From Nonomuraea pusilla (GTDB taxonomy: Bacteria; Actinomycetota; Actinomycetes; Streptosporangiales; Streptosporangiaceae), in assembly GCF_900109355.1 (NCBI RefSeq), contig NZ_FOBF01000014.1, forward strand, positions 62,001 through 126,000: a DNA stretch of 64,000 nucleotides, in the 5' to 3' direction. Numbering within the stretch: position 1 is the stretch's first letter; each line of letters opens with the position of its first letter. The notes under the pieces are model-generated. The model saw nothing but the letters and a program-made list of their open reading frames with translations. It ran no database searches and had not been told where the DNA came from. Positions 17,620-26,763 of the stretch are shown here, piece after piece. The position numbers were made by a program, and so were the translations under genes.

Positions 17620-18138
17620 TCAGGGGATCGGGCGCAGCATCCGGTGGGGCGATCGCAGGGCGACGCTCACCTGGTCGTCCCTCGTGTCCTCAAGGCCGGG
17701 GCCGGGACGCACCTCGATGTCCTCCAACGGGGGATGCACGCCGCAGGCCACGCAGAACCCCACCTGGTCGAGCGGGCCGCCGCAGGCGACATGGTGGAAC
17801 AGGCGCCGGGGGCCGTTGCCGCCGAGGTTGCGCTCGCCCCACTGGGCCAGCGCCAGCATGGGCAGCCAGAGCTCGCGGCCGACCGGCGTCAGGACGTACT
17901 CGTCGCGGGGCGGGGAGTCCTGGTAGCGACGCCGCTCCAGGATGCCCGCCTCGACCAGCGCGCCGAGACGCTGCGACAGGACGGCCCTCGGGATGTCGAG
18001 GTGGGCCAGGAAGTCGCCGTAGCGGCGCACGCCGTACATCGCGTCGCGGACGACGAGCAGGGTCCACCGCTCGCCGATCACTTCGAGCGCCTTGGCCAGC
18101 GAGCAGTCCTGCCCGTCGTAGTTCTTTCCGAGCGCCAT
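17620..18138 (-). CDS. HxlR-family transcriptional regulator
   Basis: A 172-residue winged-helix protein with the HxlR signature: CSLAKALEVIGERWTLLVVR near the start, then FLAHLDIPRAVLSQRLGALVEAGILERR (recognition helix) and EYVLTPVGREL (wing). Cys residues at the N-terminus and in a short extra C-terminal domain (FCVACG) could sense oxidants or electrophiles. I chose ATG 18138, with GGGGG 2 nt away; ATG 18147 would add three residues. It is transcribed divergently from an MFS/hydrolase operon, and two near-identical operators lie between or at the starts, so it most likely represses that operon and itself. Confidence 0.88.
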   Translation of the reverse strand: MALGKNYDGQDCSLAKALEVIGERWTLLVVRDAMYGVRRYGDFLAHLDIPRAVLSQRLGALVEAGILERRRYQDSPPRDEYVLTPVGRELWLPMLALAQWGERNLGGNGPRRLFHHVACGGPLDQVGFCVACGVHPPLEDIEVRPGPGLEDTRDDQVSVALRSPHRMLRPIP

Positions 18139-18150
18139 GGCCCCCATGTT

Positions 18151-18167
18151 AGTTCATTCACCGAACC
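18151..18167. promoter_or_regulatory. HxlR operator 1
   Basis: AGTTCA-TTCAC-CGAACC, an inverted repeat with 5-nt spacer that almost matches operator 2. It lies 13 nt upstream of the HxlR start codon, in the divergent promoter region. Confidence 0.7.
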
Positions 18168-18184
18168 GTGTTAGCCTGCGCGGC

Positions 18185-19534
18185 ATGAGTTCAATCACTG
18201 AACTGACCGGGGTCCGGTCCGGCACGCTCGCCGTGGCCTCCTCCGCGCCACTGCTCGTCCTCGCGACCTACACGGCGCCGATGGTGACGCTGCCGCAGAC
18301 CGCGCGCTCGCTCGGCGCGGGCCCCACCGGGCCGGTGTGGATCCTCGGCGGCATCGCGCTCGGGCTGTCGGCGCTGCTGCTCGTGGCGGGCGGCCTGGCC
18401 GACGACCACGGGCGCAGGCGGGTGCTCGTCACGGGCACCGCCGTCCTCGGCGCGGCCGGCGCGGTGGCGGCGCTGAGCACCAGCGTGCCGGTGTTCGTGC
18501 TGGCCAGGGTGGTCCAGGGCGGCGCGAGCGCGGCGATGCTCGCGGCCAGCCTCGGCATCGTCGGCCACGCCTTCCCGGCTGGTTCCGCGCGGGTCGCAGC
18601 CACCGCCCGGTACGGCGCCATGATGGGCCTCGGCACGACGCTCGGGCCGCTGGTGTCGGGGGCGCTCGCCACGGCCGTGAGCTGGCGGGCGGTGTACTGG
18701 CTGCTCACGGCGTGCGCGGCGGCGCTCGCCGTGGCGGCCGGCCGCCTGGAGGAGTCGCGCTCCGACGCGCCGCGCAGGTTCGACGTGCCCGGCGTGACGC
18801 TGCTCACTCTCGGCGTGGCGGCGCTGGTGGCGGGCGTGACCGAGGGGCGGCTCGGCTGGACGCGGCCCGTCGTGGTGGGCGCGTTCGCGCTGGCCGCCGT
18901 GCTGATGTGGGCGTTCGTGGCGGTGGAGCGCAGGCGGCGCGAGCCGCTGATCGACCTGGAGCTGTTCAGACGGCCCGCCTTCCTGCTGGCGACGGGCGCG
19001 GCGCTGATCGTGGGCGCGGCCGTCATCGGCCTGCTCGGCTACCTGCCGAACGTGCTCCAGGCCGCGCACGGACTGACCCCGCTCGACACGGCGCTGCTGT
19101 TCTGCGTGTGGTCGGGTGTGTCGTTCGCCGCCTCGCTGCTGTCGCGGCACGTACGCCTCGGCACGGCGGCCAGGCTGGCGATCGGCATGGGGCTGACGGC
19201 GGCCGGGTTCGTGGGACTGCTCGGCGTGGCTGCCTCGCTCTCGCTTCCCGTGGTCCTGACCGGGCTGGCCGTGGCCGGGGCGGGGTCCGGGCTGATCAAC
19301 TCGTCGGTGACGCACCTCGCCATCGAGAGCGTGCCCGCGCACCGGGTGAGCATGGGCTCGGGGGCCAACAACACGGCCAGGTACGTCGGCTCGTCGCTGG
19401 GCGCGGCGGGGGTGGCGGCCGTGGTGGGGGCGTTCGGGCTGGACGCGGGGACGGACGTCGCGGTGGCGGCGTGCGTCGTGCTGACGGCCGTCACGGCGGT
19501 CGCGGCGCTGCTGGCGGGAAGGAGACCGGCATGA
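18185..19534 (+). CDS. MFS transporter of the HxlR-controlled operon
   Basis: A 449-residue major facilitator. Motif A is visible as GLADDHGRRRVL, and motif C-like text as GAMMGLGTTLGPLVSGAL; the pattern and length suggest a DHA2-like drug exporter of about 14 helices or slightly fewer. ATG 18185 is close to the promoter and no Shine-Dalgarno is seen, so the message may be leaderless. An operator occupies codons 2-7. The stop overlaps the next start as ATGA, so transporter and hydrolase are coupled: probably export plus degradation of one inducing compound. Confidence 0.85.
   Translation: MSSITELTGVRSGTLAVASSAPLLVLATYTAPMVTLPQTARSLGAGPTGPVWILGGIALGLSALLLVAGGLADDHGRRRVLVTGTAVLGAAGAVAALSTSVPVFVLARVVQGGASAAMLAASLGIVGHAFPAGSARVAATARYGAMMGLGTTLGPLVSGALATAVSWRAVYWLLTACAAALAVAAGRLEESRSDAPRRFDVPGVTLLTLGVAALVAGVTEGRLGWTRPVVVGAFALAAVLMWAFVAVERRRREPLIDLELFRRPAFLLATGAALIVGAAVIGLLGYLPNVLQAAHGLTPLDTALLFCVWSGVSFAASLLSRHVRLGTAARLAIGMGLTAAGFVGLLGVAASLSLPVVLTGLAVAGAGSGLINSSVTHLAIESVPAHRVSMGSGANNTARYVGSSLGAAGVAAVVGAFGLDAGTDVAVAACVVLTAVTAVAALLAGRRPA
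18188..18204. promoter_or_regulatory. HxlR operator 2, inside the MFS coding start
   Basis: AGTTCA-ATCAC-TGAACT is a perfect 6-nt-arm inverted repeat. It occupies codons 2 to 7 of the MFS gene, 37 bp (centre to centre) from operator 1. Arms and spacing are the type bound by HxlR dimers, so binding here would block transcription just after initiation. Confidence 0.75.
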
Positions 19535-20388
19535 CGGAATCGAGGACGGCCGATCTCGACGGCCTGCGCATGCACTATCTGATCGACGGCGACGGCCCGC
19601 TGCTCGTGCTGCTGCACGGCTGGCCGCAGACCTCGTACTGCTGGCGGCACCTCATCCCCGCGCTCGCCGCGCACTTCACCGTCGTCGCGCCGGACCTGCG
19701 CGGCTACGGTCGCACGGACAAACCCACCACCGGCTACGACAAGCGGACCATGGCCGCCGACGTCCGCCGGCTGGCCCGGTCGCTCGGCCATTCCTCGCTC
19801 GTGCTGGCCGGGCACGACCGGGGCGCCCGCGTCGCCCACCGCTACGCGCTCGACCACCCCGGCGAGGTGGAGCGGCTGGTCGTCATGGACGTCATCCCCA
19901 CCAGGGAGATGTGGCGCAGGTTCGACATGGACAGCGGGCTGGCCGCGAGCACCTGGCATTGGACCTTCCACCTCCAGCCCGACCTGCCCGAGCTGCTCGC
20001 CGGCGCCGACGTCGCCGCCTACCTCGGCTACTTCTTCGAGCGCTGGACGGTGCAGCGCTCGCGGCTGGAGACCGCCGAGTACGTGCGGGCCTTCTCCCGG
20101 CCGGGCGCGCTGCGCGCCGGGTTCGACGACTACCGGGCCTCCTTCCCGTACGACGCCGAGCACGACGACGCCGACTGGGAGGCGGGCAGGCGCCTGGAGA
20201 TGCCGGTGCTGGCGCTGTGGGGCTCGGCCGGGCTGCCGAGCCGGGTGCCCGTCATGGACATCTGGCGCGAGTACGCCCCCGACGTGCGCGGCGCCGCGAT
20301 CGCCGACTGCGGGCACTTCCTCGCGGAGGAGCAGCCCGACGCCGTGCTCGCGCACCTGCTCGACTTCCTGCTCCCCGGCGGGGAGTAG
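19531..20388 (+). CDS. Alpha/beta hydrolase, fluoroacetate-dehalogenase / epoxide-hydrolase type
   Basis: A 285-residue alpha/beta hydrolase. The oxyanion loop is LLHGWPQTSYCWR, the nucleophile motif is GHDRGAR (Asp96, with Arg97 and Arg100), Asp120 lies in VMDVIP, the lid carries TWHW (His143, Trp144), and the catalytic His is in CGHFLAEE (about 262). Asp nucleophile, two arginines and His-Trp together match the fluoroacetate dehalogenase active site more than ordinary epoxide hydrolases; spacing of the lid His differs by about two residues. It is coupled to the MFS gene by ATGA and its stop abuts the convergent PrsW stop. Confidence 0.85.
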   Translation: MTESRTADLDGLRMHYLIDGDGPLLVLLHGWPQTSYCWRHLIPALAAHFTVVAPDLRGYGRTDKPTTGYDKRTMAADVRRLARSLGHSSLVLAGHDRGARVAHRYALDHPGEVERLVVMDVIPTREMWRRFDMDSGLAASTWHWTFHLQPDLPELLAGADVAAYLGYFFERWTVQRSRLETAEYVRAFSRPGALRAGFDDYRASFPYDAEHDDADWEAGRRLEMPVLALWGSAGLPSRVPVMDIWREYAPDVRGAAIADCGHFLAEEQPDAVLAHLLDFLLPGGE

Positions 20389-21474
20389 CTACCACCTGCG
20401 GGCCTGCGCCATGGCGCCGAGCAGCGAGTCGCGCGCCACGGCGAAGCGCACCGGGTCGGCGCCCTCGCGTTCGGCCCGCAGGTGCAGCATGGTCAGCTCG
20501 GTGGCCGCCTGCTGGTAGTCGCCCATCGCGCGGCCGAGCCCGGCCCGTCGGGCCCACCTGCGCGCCGCCTTGCGGGCCGACAGCGTGCTCAACATGGTCA
20601 GGTCGGCCTCGGTGACGAGCCCGGTCGCCTGGTAGGCGGGCAGGTAGACGCCCATCTTGGCCACGAGGTGGCGGCGCTCCACGACGGTGACCGCGACGAG
20701 CGCCACCAGCGCGGCCATGATCACCAGGTAGGCGGCGCCGAGCCAGCCGAGCGACTGCAGGGTGGCCGCGCCGTTCCAGAAGGCGTGCAGGGCGACCGCC
20801 CCCAGGTAGCCGAGCGGCACCGCGGCGAACCTGAACGCGTTGCGCCTGGTCAGGGCGTAGGCGACCCCGAGGCCGACCATGGAGGTGTAGACGGGGTGCC
20901 CGAGCGGGTCGATGAGCCCGCGCAGCACGAACACCTTGAGCGCGCCGTCGGTGCCGTCCTGGTCGAAGGCCATGAGGTAGTAGCCGACGTTCTCGACGGC
21001 GGCGAAGCCGAGGCCGGCCATGGAGGCGTACACGATGCCGTCGGTCAGGCCGTCGATCTCGTGCCGCCTGCGCAGGAGGAGCAGCAGCGCGGAGCCCTTG
21101 AGCGCCTCCTCCACGACGGGGGCGAGCAGGACGGTGCCGACGCGGTCGGCGACGTCGCTGCCGTAGCCGGCGCCCGCGACCAGGGCCTGCCCGGCGAGCG
21201 TGAGGGCGATGCCGAGCACGATCGCCACGCCCGCGCCCCAGGCGAACGCGAACGCGAGGTGCAGCTTCGGCTCGGGCTCCAGCCGGTCGAGCGACAGCAC
21301 CGCGGCGAGCAGCACGGGCAGCGGCGCGAGGGCCAGCACCGCCGACAGCCCGAACCCCACGGGCCCGCCCGACAGCAGCATGACGACCAGGACGATCATC
21401 GCGAGCGCCCCGGAGACGACGAGGCCGACGAGGAGGGCCTTGCTGGGGCGCTGGGCGAGAGGAGGAGCTGTCAT
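20389..21474 (-). CDS. PrsW-family intramembrane metalloprotease
   Basis: A 361-residue protein with about nine hydrophobic segments. PrsW motifs are visible: LAPVVEEALKG (the EExxK element), FAAVENVGYY, and HPVYTSMVGLG and LGAVALHAFWN carrying the later histidines. In Bacillus PrsW starts proteolysis of an anti-sigma factor; in actinomycetes the substrate is generally unknown. The start at 21474 follows GAAGGA; the alternative 9 residues upstream is less well placed. It is convergent and abutting with the hydrolase gene. Confidence 0.85.
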   Translation of the reverse strand: MTAPPLAQRPSKALLVGLVVSGALAMIVLVVMLLSGGPVGFGLSAVLALAPLPVLLAAVLSLDRLEPEPKLHLAFAFAWGAGVAIVLGIALTLAGQALVAGAGYGSDVADRVGTVLLAPVVEEALKGSALLLLLRRRHEIDGLTDGIVYASMAGLGFAAVENVGYYLMAFDQDGTDGALKVFVLRGLIDPLGHPVYTSMVGLGVAYALTRRNAFRFAAVPLGYLGAVALHAFWNGAATLQSLGWLGAAYLVIMAALVALVAVTVVERRHLVAKMGVYLPAYQATGLVTEADLTMLSTLSARKAARRWARRAGLGRAMGDYQQAATELTMLHLRAEREGADPVRFAVARDSLLGAMAQARRW

Positions 21475-21564
21475 GGGGGTGCCTTCCTTCGTGGGGTCCA
21501 CCCACTATGAGCTGCCCGCGTCGACACGGACTTGACAGTGACTTAACGGCAACCTCGCGTCGCG

Positions 21565-22950
21565 TCACGTAGGCACGCCGCGCCGCGCCGGGCCGGTGCG
21601 CCGTCCGGTGTAGGCCACCATGGCGATCACGACGAGGATCAGTGCCAGGTCGATGGCGGCCGACCAGCGCATGGCGGCCGTCTCGTGGCCGCCCGCCGCC
21701 ACGGCGAAGAAGACGGCGCCGATCAGCGCCACCCCGCCCGACCCGGCGAACTGCTGGGCCGTCGTGAGGAACCCCGACCCGATGCCCGCCTGGTGCGGCT
21801 CGACCTCCACCAGCGCCGCCCCGATGAGCTGCGGCAGGACGAGCCCGTTGCCCAGGCCCACGCAGACCAGCGCCGCGATCACGTACGACAGGCCGAGCCC
21901 GGCCGCGACGAGGACCAGGACGAGGCCGAGCGCGACGACGCCCCCGCCGAACAGGACGGCGGCCAGGCCGTAGCTGCGCACCAGCCGGGCGCCGAGCAGC
22001 GACGTGACGGAGAACGCCACGCCCATCGGCGCGAAGGCCAGCCCCGCCTGGAGCGCGTCCAGTCCGAGGCCGCGCTGGAGCAGCAGGGTGAGGGTGAACA
22101 TGAACGAGGCGAAGTACGCCATGAACGCGGTGATCGCCGCGACGCCCGCGAGGTAGGAGTGGACCTTCAGCAGGGCGAGGTCCAGCACCGGCCGGCCGCC
22201 GCGCGCGGCGAGCACGCGCTGCCAGCGGACGGTCAGCGCGACCACGGGGACGGCCAGGGCCAGACAGGCCCACGTCCAGGCGGGCCAGCCGAGGCTGTCG
22301 CCGAGCCCGAGCGGCACGAGCACCAGGGCCACGCCGCCGGCGAGCCCGGCCGCTCCGGGCAGGTCGAGCCGGGCCTGCGGGGCGGTCTCCGCGCGGGGCA
22401 GCAGCCGGGCCGCGAGCGGCACGACGACCAGGCCGACCGGCAGGTTGACGAGGAAGACGGAGCGCCAGCCGAGCCCGAGCACGTCCGAGGTGAGCAGCAG
22501 GCCGCCGAGCACCTGCCCGGCGATGGAGCCGAGGCCGCCGGCGACGCCGTACCAGGCGATGGCGCGGGCGCGCTCGCGCGGCGGGATCGCGGCGGAGATC
22601 GTGGCGAGCACCTGCGGCACCATGGCGGCGCCCGCGAGGCCCTGGAGCAGCCGGGCGGCGACGAGCTGGGCGGAGGTCGCCGCGACGCCGCAGAGCACGG
22701 AGGCCACGGTGAACGCGGCCACGCCCCAGACGAACATGCGGCGGTAGCCGTACCGGTCGCCGAGCCGGCCACAGGTGATCATGCCGGCGGCGTACGTGAA
22801 GGCGTAGCCGCCGACGATCAGTTCCAGGGCGGCGGGGCCGGCCCCGAGGTCCCGCTCGATCGAGGGGGCGGCGACGTTCACCACGAAGAAGTCGAACTGG
22901 GCCATGAACCAGGCCGACAGCAGCACGGCGAGCGCCCAGCCGGATCTCAC
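21565..22950 (-). CDS. MFS drug exporter, DHA2 (EmrB/QacA) family
   Basis: A 461-residue 14-helix exporter. The helix 1 signature FMAQFDFFVVNVAAPSI, motif A GRLGDRYGYRRM, and motif C region GGLGSIAGQVLGGLLL are clear. It probably exports drugs or secondary metabolites in exchange for protons. I start at GTG 22950, where GAAGGGGGA lies about 8 nt upstream; the earlier GTG/ATG at 23040 adds an arginine-rich stretch of 30 residues that is probably untranslated. It is divergent from the chitinase gene, so the 145-bp interval carries both promoters. Confidence 0.85.
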   Translation of the reverse strand: MRSGWALAVLLSAWFMAQFDFFVVNVAAPSIERDLGAGPAALELIVGGYAFTYAAGMITCGRLGDRYGYRRMFVWGVAAFTVASVLCGVAATSAQLVAARLLQGLAGAAMVPQVLATISAAIPPRERARAIAWYGVAGGLGSIAGQVLGGLLLTSDVLGLGWRSVFLVNLPVGLVVVPLAARLLPRAETAPQARLDLPGAAGLAGGVALVLVPLGLGDSLGWPAWTWACLALAVPVVALTVRWQRVLAARGGRPVLDLALLKVHSYLAGVAAITAFMAYFASFMFTLTLLLQRGLGLDALQAGLAFAPMGVAFSVTSLLGARLVRSYGLAAVLFGGGVVALGLVLVLVAAGLGLSYVIAALVCVGLGNGLVLPQLIGAALVEVEPHQAGIGSGFLTTAQQFAGSGGVALIGAVFFAVAAGGHETAAMRWSAAIDLALILVVIAMVAYTGRRTGPARRGVPT

Positions 22951-23062
22951 GCGGGGTCCCCCTTCCACGACGGTGCGTGCCCAGGCTAGAACCCGCCGGC
23001 GCGCGGGCCGGGGCCGGGCCCCTTGCACGTTCCTCGACACGGGCTTACGATCCGCGTAATTG

Positions 23063-23080
23063 TTAGGAAACTTTCTTTAA
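23063..23080. promoter_or_regulatory. Imperfect palindrome upstream of chitinase
   Basis: TTAGGAAACTTTCTTTAA, an almost symmetrical A/T-rich box 16 nt before the chitinase start, preceded by TG. Similar TTAGGAAA/TTTCCTAA boxes are, from memory, found upstream of secreted hydrolase genes in related actinomycetes, but I do not know the regulator. Confidence 0.45.
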
Positions 23081-23095
23081 TGAAAGGTCTCCGAC

Positions 23096-25657
23096 GTGCG
23101 CCGATTAGCCGCCCCCCTCATCGCCGTCCTGGTGACCGCCGCCCTGTGCGCCCTCCCGGCGCAGGCCGCGAGCCGCCTGATCGCCACGTTCTCCCTGTCG
23201 GGCGCCACCGGCACCTTCGTGGTCGCCAACCCCGGCACGACCGCCGTCAGCGGCTGGTCCGTCGTCTTCGACCTGCCCGCCGGCGTCACCGTGAGCAGCC
23301 CGCAGAACGCGACCGTCCGCCAGAGCGGGACGACCGTGACGCTCACCCCCGCCTACTACATCGCCACCCTCCAGCCGGGGAAGAACACCGAGCCGTACAG
23401 CCCCAAGGTCACGCTCAGCTCCGCCGTTCAGCCCACGAAGTGCCTGGTCAACGGCGCGAACTGCGACGGCAGCGGCGACGACCCGCCGCCTCCGCCACCG
23501 ATCACGGCGACGTACGAGGTGAGCGGGACCTCCGCGAAGTTCGTGGTCGCCAACAACTCGGCCACCGCGCTCGACGGCTGGACGATCGTCTTCGACCTGC
23601 CCGCGGGCGTCACGGCGGGCAACGCCCAGAACGGCTCGCTCACCCAGAACGGCCGCACGGTGACGCTCACCCCCGCCCACTACAACTCCACGGTGAAGGC
23701 GGGAGCCACCACGGAGCCCTACAGCCCGTCCTTCACCGTCAGCACGGCGGGCGCGGAGCCGTCGGGCTGCCGCGTCAACGACGTGAACTGCGACGGCTCC
23801 CCCGACACGCCGCCGGGCGCGCCCGGCAACCTGCGCGCGCCGGTCAGGACCACCACGACCGTCTCCCTCGCCTGGGACGCCGCCACGCCGGGCAGCCTGC
23901 CGGTGACCGGGTACGAGGTGTACGACGGCGCCGCCGTCGCCGCCTCCGTGACAGGCACCTCGGCCACCGTGACCGGGCTGAAGCCGTCGAGCGGGCACAC
24001 GTTCACCGTCAAGGCCAAGGACCGCAAGGGCACCCTGTCGGCCGCGTCCGCGCCGCTCACGGTGACCACGCGCGACCCCGCCGACGACACGCAGCCGCCC
24101 ACCGTGCCCGGCGGGCTGAGGAGCACGGCCAGGACGTCGTCCAGCGTGACCCTCGCCTGGACCGCCTCCACCGACGACAGCGGCGTCGCGGGCTACGACG
24201 TCTACGCGGGCGCGTCGCTCGCGGCCACCGTCAGCGGCACCACCGCGACCGTCACCGGCCTGTCCCCCTCCACCGAGTACGCGTTCACGGTCAGGGCGCG
24301 CGACCTGTACGACAACGCCTCGCCTGCCTCCGCCGTGCTCAAGGTCACCACGGCGGACATCGTCGAGAACGGCTACGCCCGCGTCGGGTACTTCGTGCAG
24401 TGGGGCATCTACGGACGGCAGTACTTCGTGCGCACCCTCGACACGACCGGGGCCGCGGCCAAGCTCACCCACGTCAACTACGCCTTCGCCAACATCGACC
24501 CGGTCAACCTGACCTGCCTGCAGGGCGTGACCAAGGGCACGAGCTCCGACCCGCAGGACCCCAACCAGGGCGACGGCGCGGGCGACGCCGAGGCCGACTA
24601 CGGGCGGCCGTTCAGCGCGGCGCAGTCGGTGGACGGCGTGGCCGACACCGGCTGGGAGAAGCTGCGCGGCAACTTCAACCAGATCAGGAAGCTCAAGGCC
24701 AAGTACCCGAAGCTGAAGGTGCTGATCTCGATCGGCGGCTGGACGTACTCGAAGTACTTCTCGGACGTCGCGGCCACCGACGCGGCGCGCAAGAAGTTCG
24801 TGGCCTCGTGCATCGACACCTACATCAAGGGGAACCTGCCGGTGTACAACGGCGCGGGCGGGCCTGGCGCCGCGGCGGGCGTCTTCGACGGCATCGACCT
24901 CGACTGGGAGTGGCCGGGCGCCGAGGGGCATGCGGGCAACCACGTCAGCCCGTCGGACAAGGCGAACAACACCCTGCTGATCGCCGAGTTCCGGCGCCAG
25001 CTCGACGCGCTGACCGCGACGACGGGCCGGCGGTACGAGCTCACGGCCTTCACGCCGGCGGACCCCGCCAAGATCGCCGCCGGCTGGGACCTCCCCCAAA
25101 TCACGAAATATCTGGACATCTTTAATGTCCAGGGGTACGACTTCCACGGCGCCGGCAGCGACAACTCCTGGGAACCGAACCGCACCGGCCACCAGGGCAA
25201 CCTTTACCCCGACGCCGACAGCCCGTACGACCCGGACTTCAGCGTCGAGCAGGCCGTGGACGCCTACCTCCAGGCCGGGGTCCACCCACGCAAGATCACC
25301 ATCGGTCTCGCCTATTACGGGCGCGGCTGGCAACAGGTGGCCGACGGCGGCAGGAACGGCGAATGGCAGTCCGCCCACGGTGCCGCCCCCGGCCAGTTCC
25401 AGGAGGAGGCCGGCACCAGGGGCTACAGCAACCTGGTCGCGAGCGTCCCCGGCTGCACCGTCCGCCACGACGAGCAGGCCGTCGCCACGTACTGCTACAC
25501 CGGCGACAACGGCCAGTGGTGGACGTTCGACGACGCCTGGTCCATCGGCAAGAAGACGGCCTGGCTGAAGAGCAAGGGCCTGCTCGGCGCGATGATCTGG
25601 GAGATGTCGGGCGACACCGGCGTCCTGACCACCGCACTCGACACCGGGCTCGGCTAG
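23096..25657 (+). CDS. Secreted GH18 chitinase with two CBM2-like and two Fn3 modules
   Basis: 853 residues: signal peptide (about 1-24, ending ALPAQAA), two related cellulose/chitin-binding CBM2-like modules (about 26-125 and 135-235; each ends C-x-V-N-x-x-N-C-D-G), two fibronectin type III modules (about 240-325 and 335-420), then a GH18 catalytic barrel from about residue 428. The active site is D598-G-I-D601-L-D603-W-E605, the DxxDxDxE motif with Glu605 as acid/base; SIGGWTYSKYF and GYDFHGAGSD are other conserved strands. It hydrolyses chitin outside the cell. GTG start with AAAGG upstream; monocistronic. Confidence 0.93.
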   Translation: MRRLAAPLIAVLVTAALCALPAQAASRLIATFSLSGATGTFVVANPGTTAVSGWSVVFDLPAGVTVSSPQNATVRQSGTTVTLTPAYYIATLQPGKNTEPYSPKVTLSSAVQPTKCLVNGANCDGSGDDPPPPPPITATYEVSGTSAKFVVANNSATALDGWTIVFDLPAGVTAGNAQNGSLTQNGRTVTLTPAHYNSTVKAGATTEPYSPSFTVSTAGAEPSGCRVNDVNCDGSPDTPPGAPGNLRAPVRTTTTVSLAWDAATPGSLPVTGYEVYDGAAVAASVTGTSATVTGLKPSSGHTFTVKAKDRKGTLSAASAPLTVTTRDPADDTQPPTVPGGLRSTARTSSSVTLAWTASTDDSGVAGYDVYAGASLAATVSGTTATVTGLSPSTEYAFTVRARDLYDNASPASAVLKVTTADIVENGYARVGYFVQWGIYGRQYFVRTLDTTGAAAKLTHVNYAFANIDPVNLTCLQGVTKGTSSDPQDPNQGDGAGDAEADYGRPFSAAQSVDGVADTGWEKLRGNFNQIRKLKAKYPKLKVLISIGGWTYSKYFSDVAATDAARKKFVASCIDTYIKGNLPVYNGAGGPGAAAGVFDGIDLDWEWPGAEGHAGNHVSPSDKANNTLLIAEFRRQLDALTATTGRRYELTAFTPADPAKIAAGWDLPQITKYLDIFNVQGYDFHGAGSDNSWEPNRTGHQGNLYPDADSPYDPDFSVEQAVDAYLQAGVHPRKITIGLAYYGRGWQQVADGGRNGEWQSAHGAAPGQFQEEAGTRGYSNLVASVPGCTVRHDEQAVATYCYTGDNGQWWTFDDAWSIGKKTAWLKSKGLLGAMIWEMSGDTGVLTTALDTGLG

Positions 25658-25664
25658 CCGGGCC

Positions 25665-25800
25665 ACCGCCGGGGGCCGGCCCGTCCGGCTCCCGGCTCCC
25701 GGCCCGTCCGGCGTTCCCGGCCGATCCGGCCTTCCCGGCCCATCCGGCGTTCCCGGCCCATCCGGCTTCCAGCTCGTCCGGCTCCCGGCTTCCGGCTGAC
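25665..25800. repeat. Degenerate Pro/Gly-type direct repeats downstream of chitinase
   Basis: A stretch built from imperfect copies of CCCGGCCCATCCGGCGTT-like units of roughly 18-20 bp, with no coding gene. The remainder of the gap (to 25938) holds only the leader of the next gene. The repeats begin near the chitinase stop and resemble the slippage-derived repeats seen elsewhere in the window. Confidence 0.5.
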
Positions 25801-25938
25801 CTGGCCTTTTCGCGGGCCGCCGCCCGCGTGTCGAACGCTCATCCACCCGGCACCCGAGGGTTACTCTCCTCTCAACCGGGGGTCATATGATCTTGTCAGA
25901 TTCGGATCGCAGGCGACTCCCCACCCGAGGAGATCCCG

Positions 25939-26763
25939 TTGATCCGACGACTCGGCCTCATGCTGGTCACCGCCGCGACCGTGATCGCCGGCCCCGCCAC
26001 CACCGCCCTCAGCGACACCGTCACCGCCGTCGCCCACCGCGGCGCCTCCGCGTACGCGCCCGAGAACACCGTCGCGGCCGTCGAGCTGGCCGCCGCGCAG
26101 GGCGCCGACATGGTCGAGGTGGACGTCCAGGAGACCCGCGACCACCAGCTCGTCCTCATGCACGACACCACGCTGGCCCGCACCACCGACGTCGAGAGCG
26201 TCCACCCCGGCCTGTCGCCGTGGCGGGTCGCCGACCTCACCCTCGCCCAGATCCGCAGGCTGGACGCCGGCTCCTGGTTCGGCCGCCAGTACGCCGGGCA
26301 GCGGGTGCCGACGCTGGCCGAGGTCCTCGACGTCGCCGGCGACGCGGGCGTCGGCCTGCTCGTCGAGCTCAAGGATCCGCGGCTCCACCCCGGCGTCGAA
26401 GAGCGGCTCGCCGCCGAACTGCGCCGCGACCCCGCCTGGCTGCGCGACGGACGCCTGGTGGTGCAGTCGTTCGACTGGGCGTCGATGCAGACGTTCCACC
26501 GGCTGCTGCCCGGCGTGCCCGTCGGGCTGCTCGGCCGCGCGCCCACCAGCCGCCTGGCCGAACTGGCCCGGTACGCCGACCAGGTCAACCCGCCCTACGA
26601 GACGCTCAGCGCGGAGTACGTCAAGCTCGTCCACCAGGCGGGCCTGCGGGTCTTCGCCTGGACCGTGGACAGTCCCGACGCGATGCGCCGCATGATCGCG
26701 TACGGCGTCGACGGCGTCATCACGAACCGGCCCCGCGTCCTACGCGAGGTCCTGAGCGGCTAG
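25939..26763 (+). CDS. Secreted glycerophosphodiester phosphodiesterase
   Basis: A 274-residue GDPD enzyme with a signal peptide (first ~25 residues, ALS site). Catalytic motifs are H33-R-G, E60-x-D62 in MVEVDVQ, and H75-D in LVLMHDTTLA; LLVELKDP and DGVITNRPRVL complete the TIM-barrel pattern. It releases glycerol-3-phosphate from deacylated phospholipids outside the membrane, probably for phosphate or carbon scavenging. The start is TTG 25939 with GAGGAG 7 nt upstream. Its last 24 bases overlap the last codons of the convergent response regulator. Confidence 0.9.
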   Translation: MIRRLGLMLVTAATVIAGPATTALSDTVTAVAHRGASAYAPENTVAAVELAAAQGADMVEVDVQETRDHQLVLMHDTTLARTTDVESVHPGLSPWRVADLTLAQIRRLDAGSWFGRQYAGQRVPTLAEVLDVAGDAGVGLLVELKDPRLHPGVEERLAAELRRDPAWLRDGRLVVQSFDWASMQTFHRLLPGVPVGLLGRAPTSRLAELARYADQVNPPYETLSAEYVKLVHQAGLRVFAWTVDSPDAMRRMIAYGVDGVITNRPRVLREVLSG

